Shown piece after piece: positions 33,535-42,402 of a stretch of 64,000 nt of DNA. The stretch is from the NCBI GenBank assembly GCA_024123955.1, contig CP099652.1, positions 5,890,001 through 5,954,000 of the forward strand. The letters run 5' to 3'. The notes beneath the pieces were generated by a model. The model searched no databases. It was given only the letters and a program-made list of their open reading frames with translations, and had not been told where the DNA came from. Every line of letters starts with the position of its first letter. Position 1 is the first letter of the stretch. The DNA is from Oxalobacteraceae bacterium OTU3CINTB1. Its GTDB lineage: Bacteria > Pseudomonadota > Gammaproteobacteria > Burkholderiales > Burkholderiaceae_D. The translations under genes were made by a program, and so were the position numbers.

Positions 33535-33553
33535 TTGTGCCGCGACGGCACAA
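33535..33553. promoter_or_regulatory. Regulon site A: TTGTGCC-N5-GGCACAA (perfect arms)
   Basis: Best copy of a motif found six times in this region: both 7-bp arms are perfect, and the centre extends symmetry to 8-bp arms. It contains T-N11-A, the LysR-type signature. It is 83 bp upstream of the hydrolase-VOC operon. Confidence 0.65.
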
Positions 33554-33584
33554 ATGCCCGCAACGCCGCCAGGACTGCGGAACG

Positions 33585-34229
33585 TCAGGCGCGCGGGCGC
33601 GCGCGCAAATCGATGATGCCGCGCTCGACGGCCAGCATGACCGCGTGCGTGCGGTCGTTGGCGTCCATCTTGGACAGGATGCTTTTCATGTGCACCTTGA
33701 CAGTCGATTCCGAAATACCCAGTTGCACGCCGATCAGCCGGTTGGTCTTGCCCAGCGACGCCAGTTCCAGCACCTGGATTTCGCGCTCCGTCAGCGCGTC
33801 GATGTGCAGGTGCGACGCCATCGCGATGGCCGCCTCCGAAGCGATGCAGCGCCCGCCCGAATGGACCAAACGGATCGCATGCGCCAGATCGCCCTGCACA
33901 TTGCTCTTCAACATGTAACCCGCCGCGCCGGCCTTGATGGCGCGCATCGCATGGACGTCGCCTTCGAAGGTGGTCAGCACGATGACCCGGGTCGATGGAT
34001 ACTGCCGGCGAATGAGCGCGGTGGCGTCGATGCCGTTCACCTCCGGCATCTGGATGTCCATGATCACCACATTGGGACGTAGCGCGGCGCACCGCTCCAC
34101 CGCCTCGCGGCCGTTGCACGCAGCGCCCACCAGCCCGATGCCCTCCTCGTCCTCGAGGATGCTGGCCAGTCCCTGGCGGAACACCGGGTGGTCATCCACG
34201 ATGAGAACGGTAATCAAATTTGTCGACAT
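33585..34229 (-). CDS. NarL/LuxR-type response regulator
   Basis: The start at 34229 (MSTNLITVLIVDDHPVFRQG) gives 214 residues. Receiver with phospho-acceptor Asp58 (VVIMDIQMPEVNG), then the GerE/LuxR helix-turn-helix LTEREIQVLELASLGKTNRLIGVQLGISESTVKVHMKSI near the C-terminus. Such regulators pair with HisKA_3 kinases; the only HisKA_3 kinase in the window is at 42403-45492, about 8 kb away, and is a candidate partner. Confidence 0.9.
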   Translation of the reverse strand: MSTNLITVLIVDDHPVFRQGLASILEDEEGIGLVGAACNGREAVERCAALRPNVVIMDIQMPEVNGIDATALIRRQYPSTRVIVLTTFEGDVHAMRAIKAGAAGYMLKSNVQGDLAHAIRLVHSGGRCIASEAAIAMASHLHIDALTEREIQVLELASLGKTNRLIGVQLGISESTVKVHMKSILSKMDANDRTHAVMLAVERGIIDLRARPRA

Positions 34230-34434
34230 GCTTGTTAATCCTGCGAAAATCATCTGCTACTGAATATTACAAAAGGGGACGCGCTTCCCCGTACTTTAGT
34301 TAGTTTACCCATCGACTCTACTTTCTGGGTAGAGCGCAACCGCCCGGCCTACTGATGCGGCGTTCGCGATTCGCCACTACGATGGGTTATCTCAACAACA
34401 GAGCGCTTTCGACCGATCGCGCGACAAGTCAACC

Positions 34435-34773
34435 GTGAACTCCTTCTCTGAAGAACGCATCTGCTCGGCGCTGGACCTGCACGGCATGCTCCGTTGCAAT
34501 GCTCCGCTCCACCCGCAAATGCTGGCGGACATGTTCGCCATGGGCTGCCTGCTGCACTTCCAGGGCGAACGCAGCGCCGGCACCGCGCTCATCGGCCAAG
34601 TCATCGACCAGGTCAAGGGCCCGGCGGAAACCCGTTATCTCGCATCGCTGGTGGACAATCTGTCCGGCAATGAACTGCGCTTCGCCCGGGAAATCGAACC
34701 CAGCGCGGCGCTGCGGACGCTGTGCGACCGGGCGCTGCCGGGGCCGCGAAAAGAAGCGGCCTGCGCGCGCTAA
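34435..34773 (+). CDS. Hypothetical protein, 112 residues
   Basis: An open frame starting at GTG (MNSFSEERICSALDLHGML), with third positions strongly GC-rich like real genes here. It has no signal peptide or membrane segment and looks helical; four cysteines (ICS, RCN, GCL, LCD) and no known motif. There is no strong ribosome site. It lies between the divergent NarL regulator and convergent LysR gene 1. Real but unidentified. Confidence 0.5.
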   Translation: MNSFSEERICSALDLHGMLRCNAPLHPQMLADMFAMGCLLHFQGERSAGTALIGQVIDQVKGPAETRYLASLVDNLSGNELRFAREIEPSAALRTLCDRALPGPRKEAACAR

Positions 34774-34804
34774 CCTCCCCGCAGCCGCTCGCAGGGGCGC
34801 GCGC

Positions 34805-35818
34805 TCAGTGCCGCGCCGCCTGGCCTTGGCCTTGGTCCCGGCTCCGGTCCGGTTTCCCTTCGGCCGATCCTCCGCCCTGGGCGGCGGCAATGACCAGATC
34901 CCACGGCGCCGGACTGGGAAATATCTCCAGCAGGAACTCGACGAATGCCTTGACGGTGGGGCTGCCCCGGCGGCTTTCCGGCCACAGCGCGGTGACGGTG
35001 AAGCGCTCGACCGCCAGCTCGGGCAGGATCGGCACGAGCAAGCCGCGCGCCACGTAATCGGCCGCCGCGTAGGTCGGCGCGATGCCGATGCCGCCGCCGG
35101 AGACCAGCGCCGCCAGCACGCCATCGGTGGCGTCGATGATGATGCCGGCATCCGGCGTCATCTCGACGATGCGCTCGCCAATCTGGAAAGGCCACCGCAA
35201 CGATTGGCCGGAGCCCTGGTAACGGAAGTTCACGCAATCGTGGGCGGCCAGCTCGTCGAGCGCCAGCGGCGTGCCGCGCCGCGCGAGATAGGCCGGGGCG
35301 GCGAAGGCGCACAGCCGGTGCGGCGCCAGCGGCCTGGCGATCAGGCGCGAGTCGCCCACCTCGCCAACGCGCAGGGCGACGTCGATGCCCTCCTCGATCA
35401 GGTCGGCGTGACGGTCGCCCATGCGCAGGTCGATTTTGACTTTGGGATGGCGCTCGCGGAAACGGTGCAGCGCGGGCGCGAGAATGTGCACGCCCACCGG
35501 CAGCGGCGCGCTCACGCGCAGCAGGCCGGCCGGCTCGGTGCGCGAATTGGCTGCGGCCTGCTCGATCTGCTCGACCTCGAGCAACAGGCGCGCGGTGCGC
35601 TCCTGCATGTCGCGCCCTTCCGGCGACAGCGCCAGTGAGCGCGTGGTGCGCGTGAACAGTTTGACGGACAGTTGCTCTTCGAGCCGCTGCACGCTCTTGC
35701 TCACGGCGGACGGCGACACCCCGAGCGACTGGGCGGCGGCGGTGTAGCTGCCCAGCGACGCCGTGCGCGCGAAAGCGATGAGCCCGGTAAGGCTTTCCAA
35801 TCCTATTTTTTCCATCAT
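34805..35818 (-). CDS. LysR-family regulator, copy 1
   Basis: 337 residues: winged-helix N-terminus (GSYTAAAQSLGVSPSAVSKSVQRLEEQLSVKLF) and a LysR effector domain with GLLRVSAPLPVG at its start. It is strikingly similar throughout to the copy at 45678-46619 and has a C-terminal extension (RDQGQGQAARH). It starts at the first of two ATGs; there is no Shine-Dalgarno sequence, and the promoter places the transcript start at the ATG. A degenerate regulon site overlaps the start codon. Probably controls the adjacent RND pump. Confidence 0.93.
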   Translation of the reverse strand: MMEKIGLESLTGLIAFARTASLGSYTAAAQSLGVSPSAVSKSVQRLEEQLSVKLFTRTTRSLALSPEGRDMQERTARLLLEVEQIEQAAANSRTEPAGLLRVSAPLPVGVHILAPALHRFRERHPKVKIDLRMGDRHADLIEEGIDVALRVGEVGDSRLIARPLAPHRLCAFAAPAYLARRGTPLALDELAAHDCVNFRYQGSGQSLRWPFQIGERIVEMTPDAGIIIDATDGVLAALVSGGGIGIAPTYAAADYVARGLLVPILPELAVERFTVTALWPESRRGSPTVKAFVEFLLEIFPSPAPWDLVIAAAQGGGSAEGKPDRSRDQGQGQAARH

Positions 35819-35825
35819 GGAACAA
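35807..35825 (-). promoter_or_regulatory. Regulon site E, on the start codon of LysR copy 1
   Basis: TTGTTCC-N5-GGAAAAA on the minus strand (6/7 and 5/7 matches to the TTGTGCC/GGCACAA arms). The ATG occupies the central five bases, suggesting autorepression. Confidence 0.4.
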
Positions 35826-35853
35826 TTAAACCAATTTACTAACCCATTGTCAA
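35825..35853 (-). promoter_or_regulatory. sigma70 promoter of LysR copy 1 (leaderless)
   Basis: Minus strand: perfect TTGACA (35853-35848), a 17-bp spacer, TTTAAT (35830-35825), then six bases to the ATG. The predicted +1 is the A of the start codon. Confidence 0.75.
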
Positions 35854-35887
35854 GATTTTATCCTGAACAACGGGTCCACTTGCCGGA

Positions 35888-37393
35888 TTAACCCCAGCCG
35901 CCCCCCAATGCGCGGATCAGCGCGACGGTCGTCAGCGCCCTGTCGCCGCGCAGCTTGACGGCGCTGCGCTCGACGGTGGCCAGGTTGCGCTGGGCGTCGA
36001 GCAACTCGAGATACGTACCGCGTCCGGCGTCATACAGCTTTTGCGCCAGCTCGGCGGACCGGCGCGCCGACACCACGGCCGACTCGGTCTGCTCGATCTG
36101 CCCCGCCAGCACCCGCAGGCCGGCCAGGTTGTCCTCGACCTCGGCGAACGCCACCAGCACGCTCTGCCGATAGGTGGCGACGGCCTCCTCCAGCGCCGCC
36201 TCGCTGCGCAGCACGTTGTTGCGGTTGCGGCCGCCATCGATCACCGGCATGCCCAGCGCGGCGCCCAGCAGCCACGAACGGCTGCTCCAGCGGAACACGT
36301 CGGCGAACGCGCCGCCGACGCCGCCGCCATCGGCGCTGAGGTTAAGCGCCGGGAACATCGCCGAGCGCGCCACACCGATGCGGGCGTTGGCCGCCTCCAT
36401 CGCGCGCTGAGCGCCGACGATATCGGGACGGCGCGCCAGCAGCGCCGAAGGCAGTCCGGCCGGGATCACCGGCAACGGCGCCGCCGCTGTCGACGCGCTG
36501 GCAGATGCCGCATCGTCGACCAGCGGCTTCGATGCGGCGGTGAAGGCGGCGGCGGGCTTGCCGATCAGCACAGCCAGCGCGTGCTCGGACGTGGCCCGCT
36601 GGCGTTGCAGGCCGATCGCCTCGGCGCGCGCGGTCGCCAGCTCGGTCCTGGCCCGCGACAGGTCGAATTCGCCGATGTCGCCCAGCTCGAAGCGCCTGCC
36701 GGTGACGCGCACGCTCTCCTCGCGCAGGCGCACCGTGCGCTCGACGGTGACCAGCTCCGCGTCCAGCGCGCGCAGACGGAGATAGGTTTGGGCCACATCG
36801 GCTTGCAGCGCCATCAGCACGGCGCGATAAGTCGCTTCGACGGTGGCGGCGTCGCCGCGCGCGGCGGCCACGCCCGACGACACCCGGCCGAACAGGTCGA
36901 CCTCGTAACTGGCCGACAGCCGCGCCGAATACGCCGACCTCGCCGGAACGGCGCTGCCCGGCGGCTGGTTGGCTTCCAGCGGCGACAGGCGCTGGCGCTG
37001 CGCGCCGACGCCGGCGGACACCTGCGGAATCCGGTCGGCCTCGGCGATGCCGGCGATCGCACGCGCCTGCCGCACCCGCGCGGCGGCGGCCGACAGCGTC
37101 TGGTTGGCGCCGCTCGCCTCGGCGATCAGCGCATCGAGCGCCGGATCGTTGAACGCGCGCCACCATTCGCCGCGCGCCGGCGGGTCGGCCGGACGGGCCA
37201 CGGTCCAGGTGCTGCCATCGGCGGCGCGCCGCACCTCGTCCTGAGCGGACAGAACCCGGGCCCTATCGAGGCCCTGGCCCTGATGCTCCTTGAACGCCTC
37301 CGGCGTCGCCACGTCGGGCTGTTTGAAATCGGGCGCCGCGCAAGCGCTCAGCAACAGCGCGGCAATGGTCATGGTGTTGGTCTTGTTGATCAT
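35888..37393 (-). CDS. RND efflux outer-membrane factor (NodT/OprM family)
   Basis: A 501-residue TolC-like channel lipoprotein. The signal peptide ends with the lipobox LLLSACAAP; two OEP repeats follow (GANQTLSAAAARVRQARAIAGIAEADRIPQV and SALLARRPDIVGAQRAMEAANARIGVARSAMFP), the latter highly typical of NodT-family factors. Third gene of the MFP-RND-OMF operon, one base after the RND stop. It completes a tripartite pump across both membranes. Confidence 0.95.
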   Translation of the reverse strand: MINKTNTMTIAALLLSACAAPDFKQPDVATPEAFKEHQGQGLDRARVLSAQDEVRRAADGSTWTVARPADPPARGEWWRAFNDPALDALIAEASGANQTLSAAAARVRQARAIAGIAEADRIPQVSAGVGAQRQRLSPLEANQPPGSAVPARSAYSARLSASYEVDLFGRVSSGVAAARGDAATVEATYRAVLMALQADVAQTYLRLRALDAELVTVERTVRLREESVRVTGRRFELGDIGEFDLSRARTELATARAEAIGLQRQRATSEHALAVLIGKPAAAFTAASKPLVDDAASASASTAAAPLPVIPAGLPSALLARRPDIVGAQRAMEAANARIGVARSAMFPALNLSADGGGVGGAFADVFRWSSRSWLLGAALGMPVIDGGRNRNNVLRSEAALEEAVATYRQSVLVAFAEVEDNLAGLRVLAGQIEQTESAVVSARRSAELAQKLYDAGRGTYLELLDAQRNLATVERSAVKLRGDRALTTVALIRALGGGWG

Positions 37394-37394
37394 G

Positions 37395-40300
37395 CTAGTG
37401 ATTGCCTTCCAGTGCGGGTTTCGGTTCCTTGTGGTCGTCCGGCGACGTCGTCGCCGGCGCCTTGTCCAGCCACTTGGCCAACGTGCGCAGCAGTACGTAG
37501 AACACCGGCGTCAGGAACAGCCCGAAGAAGGTCACGCCCAGCATGCCGGCAAACACCGCCACGCCCATCGCGTGGCGCATTTCCGCCCCGGCGCCATGGG
37601 AGAACACCAGCGGCACCACGCCCATGATGAAGGCGACCGACGTCATCAGGATCGGCCGCAGGCGCAAACGGCAAGCCTCCAGCGCCGCCTCGACGGTGGT
37701 CCGTCCGCGCTGCTCCAACTCGACCGCGAACTCGACGATCAGGATGGCGTTTTTCGACGCCAGCCCGACCAGCACGAACAGTGCGATCTGCGTGAAGACG
37801 TTGTTGTCGCCGCCGGTCAGCTTGACGCCCGTCAGCGCGCACAGAATCGACATCGGCACGATCAGGATGACGGCCAGCGGCAGGGTCCAGCTTTCGTATT
37901 GCGCGGCCAGCACCAGGAACACCAGCAGCACGCACAGCGGGAACACATAAATCATCGTGTTGCCGGCCAGGATGTCCTGATAGGTCAGGTCGGTCCACTC
38001 GTAGCCTATCCCCTTCGGCAAGTTGGCCTTGACGATCGCTTCCATCACCGCCTGCGCCTGGCCGGACGACACGCCCGGCGCCGGCCCGCCGTTCAACTCG
38101 GCGGAAACGAAGTTGTTATAGCGCTGCACGCGGTCGGGGCCGTAGGTATCCTCGACCCGCATCAGCGACGACAGCGGAATCATCTCGCCCCTGTCGTTGC
38201 GCACCTTCATCTGCGCGGCCTGCTCGCGCTGCGAGCGGAACGGCGCGTCGGCCTGCACCCGCACCTGGTAGGTGCGGCCAAACTGGTTAAAGTCGTTCAC
38301 GTACAGCGCGCCCAGATTGATCTGCAAGGTTTGGTTGATCTCCGCCAGCGACACGCCCAGCTGCTTGGCCTTGACCCGGTCAACGTTGGCGAACAGCTGC
38401 GGCACATTGATCTGGAAGCCCGAGAACACGCCCTGCAAGCGCTTGTCGGCCCAGGCCTTGCCCTGGATCGCCTGCAGCGCCTTGTACAGCTCGTCGTAAC
38501 CGACGTTGCCCCGGTCCTCGATCATCATCTTGAAGCCGCCCGTCGTGCCCAGCCCGTTCACCGGCGGTGGCGACAGAACCAGCACGAAGGCGTCCTCGAT
38601 GGCGCCCATGCGTTTGTTGATCTCGGCGGCGATGGCGTCGGCGCTCTGGTCCTTGCCGTGCCGCTCATCGAACGATTTCAGCGTGACGAACACGATGCCG
38701 GCGTTCGGCGCGTTGGTAAAACCGTTGATCGACAGGCCGGGGAACGCCACCGACGAACCGACACCCGGAATCTGCCCGGCGATGTCGGACATCTTGCGGA
38801 TAACGGCGTCGGTGCGGTCAAGCGAAGCGGCGTCCGGCAGCTGCGCGAAGCCGATCAGGTAAGCCTTGTCCTGCGATGGCACGAAGCCCGGCGGCACCGC
38901 CTTGAACATGAACACGCCGGCCACGCCCAGCAGCAGATACACCGCCAGCGCCGCCGTCTTGCGCTTCAACACGCCCTGCACGCCGGCCTCGTAGCGTTGC
39001 GACGAGCGCGCGAAGAAACGGTTGAACAGCGCAAAGAAGCGGCCCAGCACGGCGTCGATCCAGCGAGTCAGGCGGTCCTTCGGCGCGTCGTGCGGCTTGA
39101 GCAGCACCGCCGACAGCGCCGGCGCCAGGGTCAGCGAGCAAAACGCCGAAATCACGGTGGAAATCGCGATTGTCAACGCGAACTGGCGATAGAACTGGCC
39201 GGTCAGGCCGGACACGAAGGCGATCGGCACGAACACCGCGCACAGCACCAGCGCGATGGCGATGATCGGCCCGGACACCTCCTTCATCGCCTGGATGGTG
39301 GCGTCGTGCGGGGTCAGGCCTTCGGCGATGTTGCGCTCGACGTTTTCCACCACCACGATGGCGTCGTCGACGACGATGCCGATCGCCAGCACCAGTCCAA
39401 ACAACGACAGCGTGTTGATCGAAAAACCGAAGGCCAGCATGACGGCGAACGTGCCTACCACCGACACCGGCACCGCCACCAGCGGAATGACCGAGGCGCG
39501 CCAGGTTTGCAGGAACACGATGACCACCAGCGCCACCAGCGCGATCGCCTCGAACAAGGTGTGGATGACGGAGCGGATCGATTCGCGCACGAACTGGGTC
39601 GGATCGTAGACGATGTCGTACTCCATCCCCTGCGGGAAATCCTTGGACAACTCGGCCATCAAGGCCCGTACGTCCGCCGACAGTTGCAGCGCGTTGGCGT
39701 TGGGCGCCTGGAAGACGGGAATCGCCACCGCCGATTTATTGTCCAGCAGCGCGCGCAGCGCGTAGGAATTGGACCCCATTTCGAGCCGCGCCAGATCCTT
39801 GAGCAGGGTGACGGCGCCGTCGGCGTTGGTCTTGACCACGATGTCGCCGAACTGCTCCGCGGTCTGCAAGCGCCCCTGCGTGTTGACCGACATCTGGAAG
39901 TCGGCGCCCTTGCTCGGCCCCTGCCCGACGACGCCGGCGGCGACCTGCACGTTCTGCTCGCGGATGGCGTTGACCACATCGGTCGCGGTCAGCCCGCGCG
40001 CCGCGATCTTCTGCGGATTGAGCCAGACGCGCATCGCGTAGTCGCCCGAGCCGAACAGCTGGACCTCGCCGGCGCCCTTCAAGCGCGCCAGCTGGTCCTT
40101 GACGTTCAGCACCGCATAGTTGCGCAGGTACAGGTCGTCATAGCGCCCGCTGGGCGACTTCAGGTGCACCAGCAAGGTGATGTTGGGCGAGCTCTTGGCG
40201 GTGGTCACGCCGATCTGGCGCACCTCCTCCGGCAAGCGCGGCAACGCGCGCTGGACGCGGTTCTGCACGGCGGTTTCCGCCTGCTCGACATTGGTGCCGA

Positions 40301-40592
40301 TCTTGAACGTCACCGTCAGCTGCAGCGCGCCGTCGGAGGTGTTTTGCGACGTCATGTACAGCATGTCCTCGACGCCGATGATCTCCTGTTCGATCGGCGT
40401 GGCGACCGTCTCGGCGATCACTTTCGGATTGGCGCCGGGATACTGCGCCCGCACCACCACCGAAGGCGGCACCACCTCGGGATACTCGGAGATCGGCAGC
40501 TGGAAAATCGAAATCAGGCCGGCCACGAACACGATAATGGACAGCACCGCCGCGAAGATCGGCTTGTCGACAAAAAAGCGGGAAATGTTCAT
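37395..40592 (-). CDS. RND multidrug efflux permease (HAE1, AcrB-like)
   Basis: A 1065-residue inner-membrane proton antiporter. Starts MNISRFFVDKPIFAAVLSI with the first transmembrane helix. In the middle, LVLAIGIVVDDAIVVVENVERNIAEG contains the two proton-relay aspartates (DD) of TM4; the second half has LVLAAQYESWTLPLAVILIVP and GLASKNAILIVEFA with the relay lysine. Length and repeat structure are those of AcrB/MexB. It lies 3 bp after the adaptor gene. Substrates are not predictable. Confidence 0.96.
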   Translation of the reverse strand: MNISRFFVDKPIFAAVLSIIVFVAGLISIFQLPISEYPEVVPPSVVVRAQYPGANPKVIAETVATPIEQEIIGVEDMLYMTSQNTSDGALQLTVTFKIGTNVEQAETAVQNRVQRALPRLPEEVRQIGVTTAKSSPNITLLVHLKSPSGRYDDLYLRNYAVLNVKDQLARLKGAGEVQLFGSGDYAMRVWLNPQKIAARGLTATDVVNAIREQNVQVAAGVVGQGPSKGADFQMSVNTQGRLQTAEQFGDIVVKTNADGAVTLLKDLARLEMGSNSYALRALLDNKSAVAIPVFQAPNANALQLSADVRALMAELSKDFPQGMEYDIVYDPTQFVRESIRSVIHTLFEAIALVALVVIVFLQTWRASVIPLVAVPVSVVGTFAVMLAFGFSINTLSLFGLVLAIGIVVDDAIVVVENVERNIAEGLTPHDATIQAMKEVSGPIIAIALVLCAVFVPIAFVSGLTGQFYRQFALTIAISTVISAFCSLTLAPALSAVLLKPHDAPKDRLTRWIDAVLGRFFALFNRFFARSSQRYEAGVQGVLKRKTAALAVYLLLGVAGVFMFKAVPPGFVPSQDKAYLIGFAQLPDAASLDRTDAVIRKMSDIAGQIPGVGSSVAFPGLSINGFTNAPNAGIVFVTLKSFDERHGKDQSADAIAAEINKRMGAIEDAFVLVLSPPPVNGLGTTGGFKMMIEDRGNVGYDELYKALQAIQGKAWADKRLQGVFSGFQINVPQLFANVDRVKAKQLGVSLAEINQTLQINLGALYVNDFNQFGRTYQVRVQADAPFRSQREQAAQMKVRNDRGEMIPLSSLMRVEDTYGPDRVQRYNNFVSAELNGGPAPGVSSGQAQAVMEAIVKANLPKGIGYEWTDLTYQDILAGNTMIYVFPLCVLLVFLVLAAQYESWTLPLAVILIVPMSILCALTGVKLTGGDNNVFTQIALFVLVGLASKNAILIVEFAVELEQRGRTTVEAALEACRLRLRPILMTSVAFIMGVVPLVFSHGAGAEMRHAMGVAVFAGMLGVTFFGLFLTPVFYVLLRTLAKWLDKAPATTSPDDHKEPKPALEGNH

Positions 40593-40595
40593 CCG

Positions 40596-41795
40596 TTATT
40601 CCTTCGCGCCGGCATCGGCCGCCGCCATCTTCGGCGCCGCCGGCTTGGCCGGTGCGCCGTCCGCCGTCATCGGCACGATTTGCGGCGCCACCACGGCGCC
40701 CGGCTGCACGCGCTGCAAGCCGTTGACGACGACCTTCTCGCCGGGCTTGAGGCCGGAGCGCACCACGCGCAAGCCGTCGACCAGCGGTCCCAGCTTGACT
40801 TCGCGGTACTCGGCCTTGTTGTCCGCGCTGACGACGAACACGAATTTGCGGCTTTGGTCGGTGCCGACGGCGCGGTCGGTGATCAGCAGCGCGCGCTGCT
40901 CGTCTCCGCCGCCGATTTGCACGCGGGCGAACAGCCCCGGCGCCATGCTGCGGTCGCTGTTGGCGAAGACCGCCCGCATGCGCACGCTGCCGGTCCGCGT
41001 GTCGAGCTGGTTGTCGACGAATTCGAGCTTGCCTTCGTGCGGGAAGCCTTCCTCGTTGACGAGCCCCACCCTGACGTTGACCGGACGGCCGGCGTAGGCG
41101 CGCGCGGCGACGCGCTGGTAGGTCGCCTCGTCGCCGTCGAAGCTGGCGTAGACGCGGTCGAGCGAGACCACGGAAGTCAGGATCGCGTTCGAGTCGACCA
41201 GGTTGCCGAGCGTGATTTCCGCCTTCGACACACGGCCGTTGATCGGCGACATCACCTTGGTGTATTCCAGGTTCAGGCGCGCGGCCTGGGCTTGCGCTTC
41301 GGCCGCGCCGGCGTCCGCTTCCAGCTGCTTCTGGCCGGAAGCGCGTTCATCGTATTCGCGCTGGGCGATGGCCTTGTCGCCCAGCAGACGCTCGGCGCGG
41401 GTCAGTTCCAGGCGCGCCAGTTCGGCTTTCGCGCGCGCCGACCTGGCGGCCGCCTCGGCCCGGTTGGCTTCGGCCTGGTAGGGGCGCTGGTCGATGATAA
41501 ACAGCACATCGCCCTTCTTCACCTCGGCGCCGGGCGCCACATTGACGGCGGTGATGAAACCGGACACGCGCGGGCGTATCTCGACGCGCTCGATGGCTTC
41601 GAGCCGCCCCGAGAATTCCTGCACATCGCTGACGGCCTTCTCGACGCCGACGGCGGCGGCCACGGCCGGGGCGGCCGGCGCCGCCGCCGCCGCGTTGGTG
41701 TTCTTGCCGCATCCCGACAGCAGCGCGGCGCCGCCGGCGCCCGCGACCAGCGCGATCAACAGCGCCCGTCGGGCGGTGGTGTCCTTTATCTTCAT
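40596..41795 (-). CDS. RND efflux periplasmic adaptor lipoprotein (AcrA-like)
   Basis: The start at 41795 follows AAGGAAA and gives 399 residues. Lipobox LLSGCGKN; barrel-sandwich halves with SGRLEAIERVEIRPRVSGFI near residue 65 and INGRVSKAEITLGNLV later; coiled-coil hairpin between. A low-complexity Ala-rich stretch follows the lipid anchor. First gene of the pump operon, with regulon site B 89 bp upstream. Confidence 0.95.
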   Translation of the reverse strand: MKIKDTTARRALLIALVAGAGGAALLSGCGKNTNAAAAAPAAPAVAAAVGVEKAVSDVQEFSGRLEAIERVEIRPRVSGFITAVNVAPGAEVKKGDVLFIIDQRPYQAEANRAEAAARSARAKAELARLELTRAERLLGDKAIAQREYDERASGQKQLEADAGAAEAQAQAARLNLEYTKVMSPINGRVSKAEITLGNLVDSNAILTSVVSLDRVYASFDGDEATYQRVAARAYAGRPVNVRVGLVNEEGFPHEGKLEFVDNQLDTRTGSVRMRAVFANSDRSMAPGLFARVQIGGGDEQRALLITDRAVGTDQSRKFVFVVSADNKAEYREVKLGPLVDGLRVVRSGLKPGEKVVVNGLQRVQPGAVVAPQIVPMTADGAPAKPAAPKMAAADAGAKE

Positions 41796-41883
41796 CTCTA
41801 TTTCCTTTGTGATTTTCAACCAAGCTATCTGGCAGCTTATAGGTTTGTAGTCACACCGAAAATCCACGGCCGAGGCATTTTAG

Positions 41884-41902
41884 ATGTGCCTCCACGGCAC
41901 AA
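41884..41902. promoter_or_regulatory. Regulon site B: ATGTGCC-N5-GGCACAA
   Basis: Arms match the site A arms at 6/7 and 7/7. It is 89 bp upstream of the adaptor gene of the RND operon, about the same distance as site A from its gene. Confidence 0.6.
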
Positions 41903-41952
41903 ATCAGGGCGTTGAAGAGATGAGACCGGGCCGGACGGCTAACCGGCCAGGG

Positions 41953-42372
41953 CTACGGCTGTGGCGCGGCGCGGCCTTTCACGGCCGCCAGCTGGCGGTC
42001 GAAATCGGCCGGATAGAAGTAGTCGCGCCAGACCGTGATCTCGCCGTTCTCGACCGTGATGGTGCCCATCACCGGCAGCGTGATGACGCCGCCATCGACA
42101 TGCCGGAACACGTCGATCCTCTCGTTGAGCACCACGTTGCCGGCCGCCGCGATATGGGTCACCTTCCAGTCCAGCAGGAAGTCGGTGCCGATGCCGAAGC
42201 CGCGGTGAAATTTCTCGACCTCGGCGCGGCCGATGATGTCGGGGAACGGCACGTTATCGTAGAGCACGTCAGCGGACAGCATCGCCAGCGCGGCCTCAAT
42301 GCGGTTGTTGCTCCAGTGAGAGAAGAAGACTTCGGCGATCTGCACCGGGGTGGCGGTCGGAATGGATGACAT
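41953..42372 (-). CDS. Limonene-1,2-epoxide hydrolase-like (SnoaL/NTF2 fold) protein
   Basis: A 139-residue cone-shaped NTF2-fold protein. The catalytic residues of limonene-epoxide hydrolase are all in place with the right spacing: Arg85 and Asp87 (NERIDVF) and Asp117 (WRDYFY), matching Arg99/Asp101/Asp132. It follows the sensor kinase by 30 bp on the same strand and precedes the pump operon. Epoxide opening before efflux is an attractive idea; the natural substrate is unknown. Confidence 0.85.
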   Translation of the reverse strand: MSSIPTATPVQIAEVFFSHWSNNRIEAALAMLSADVLYDNVPFPDIIGRAEVEKFHRGFGIGTDFLLDWKVTHIAAAGNVVLNERIDVFRHVDGGVITLPVMGTITVENGEITVWRDYFYPADFDRQLAAVKGRAAPQP

Positions 42373-42402
42373 GTGAGCCTTTCGTTTAGGTTGGGTCGAC
42401 GG

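Noticed and set aside
37290..41915. A 1541-codon open frame on the plus strand
   Set aside because: It is the antisense shadow of the adaptor and RND genes, rich in Arg/His/Asp as expected from high-GC antisense, with no domains.
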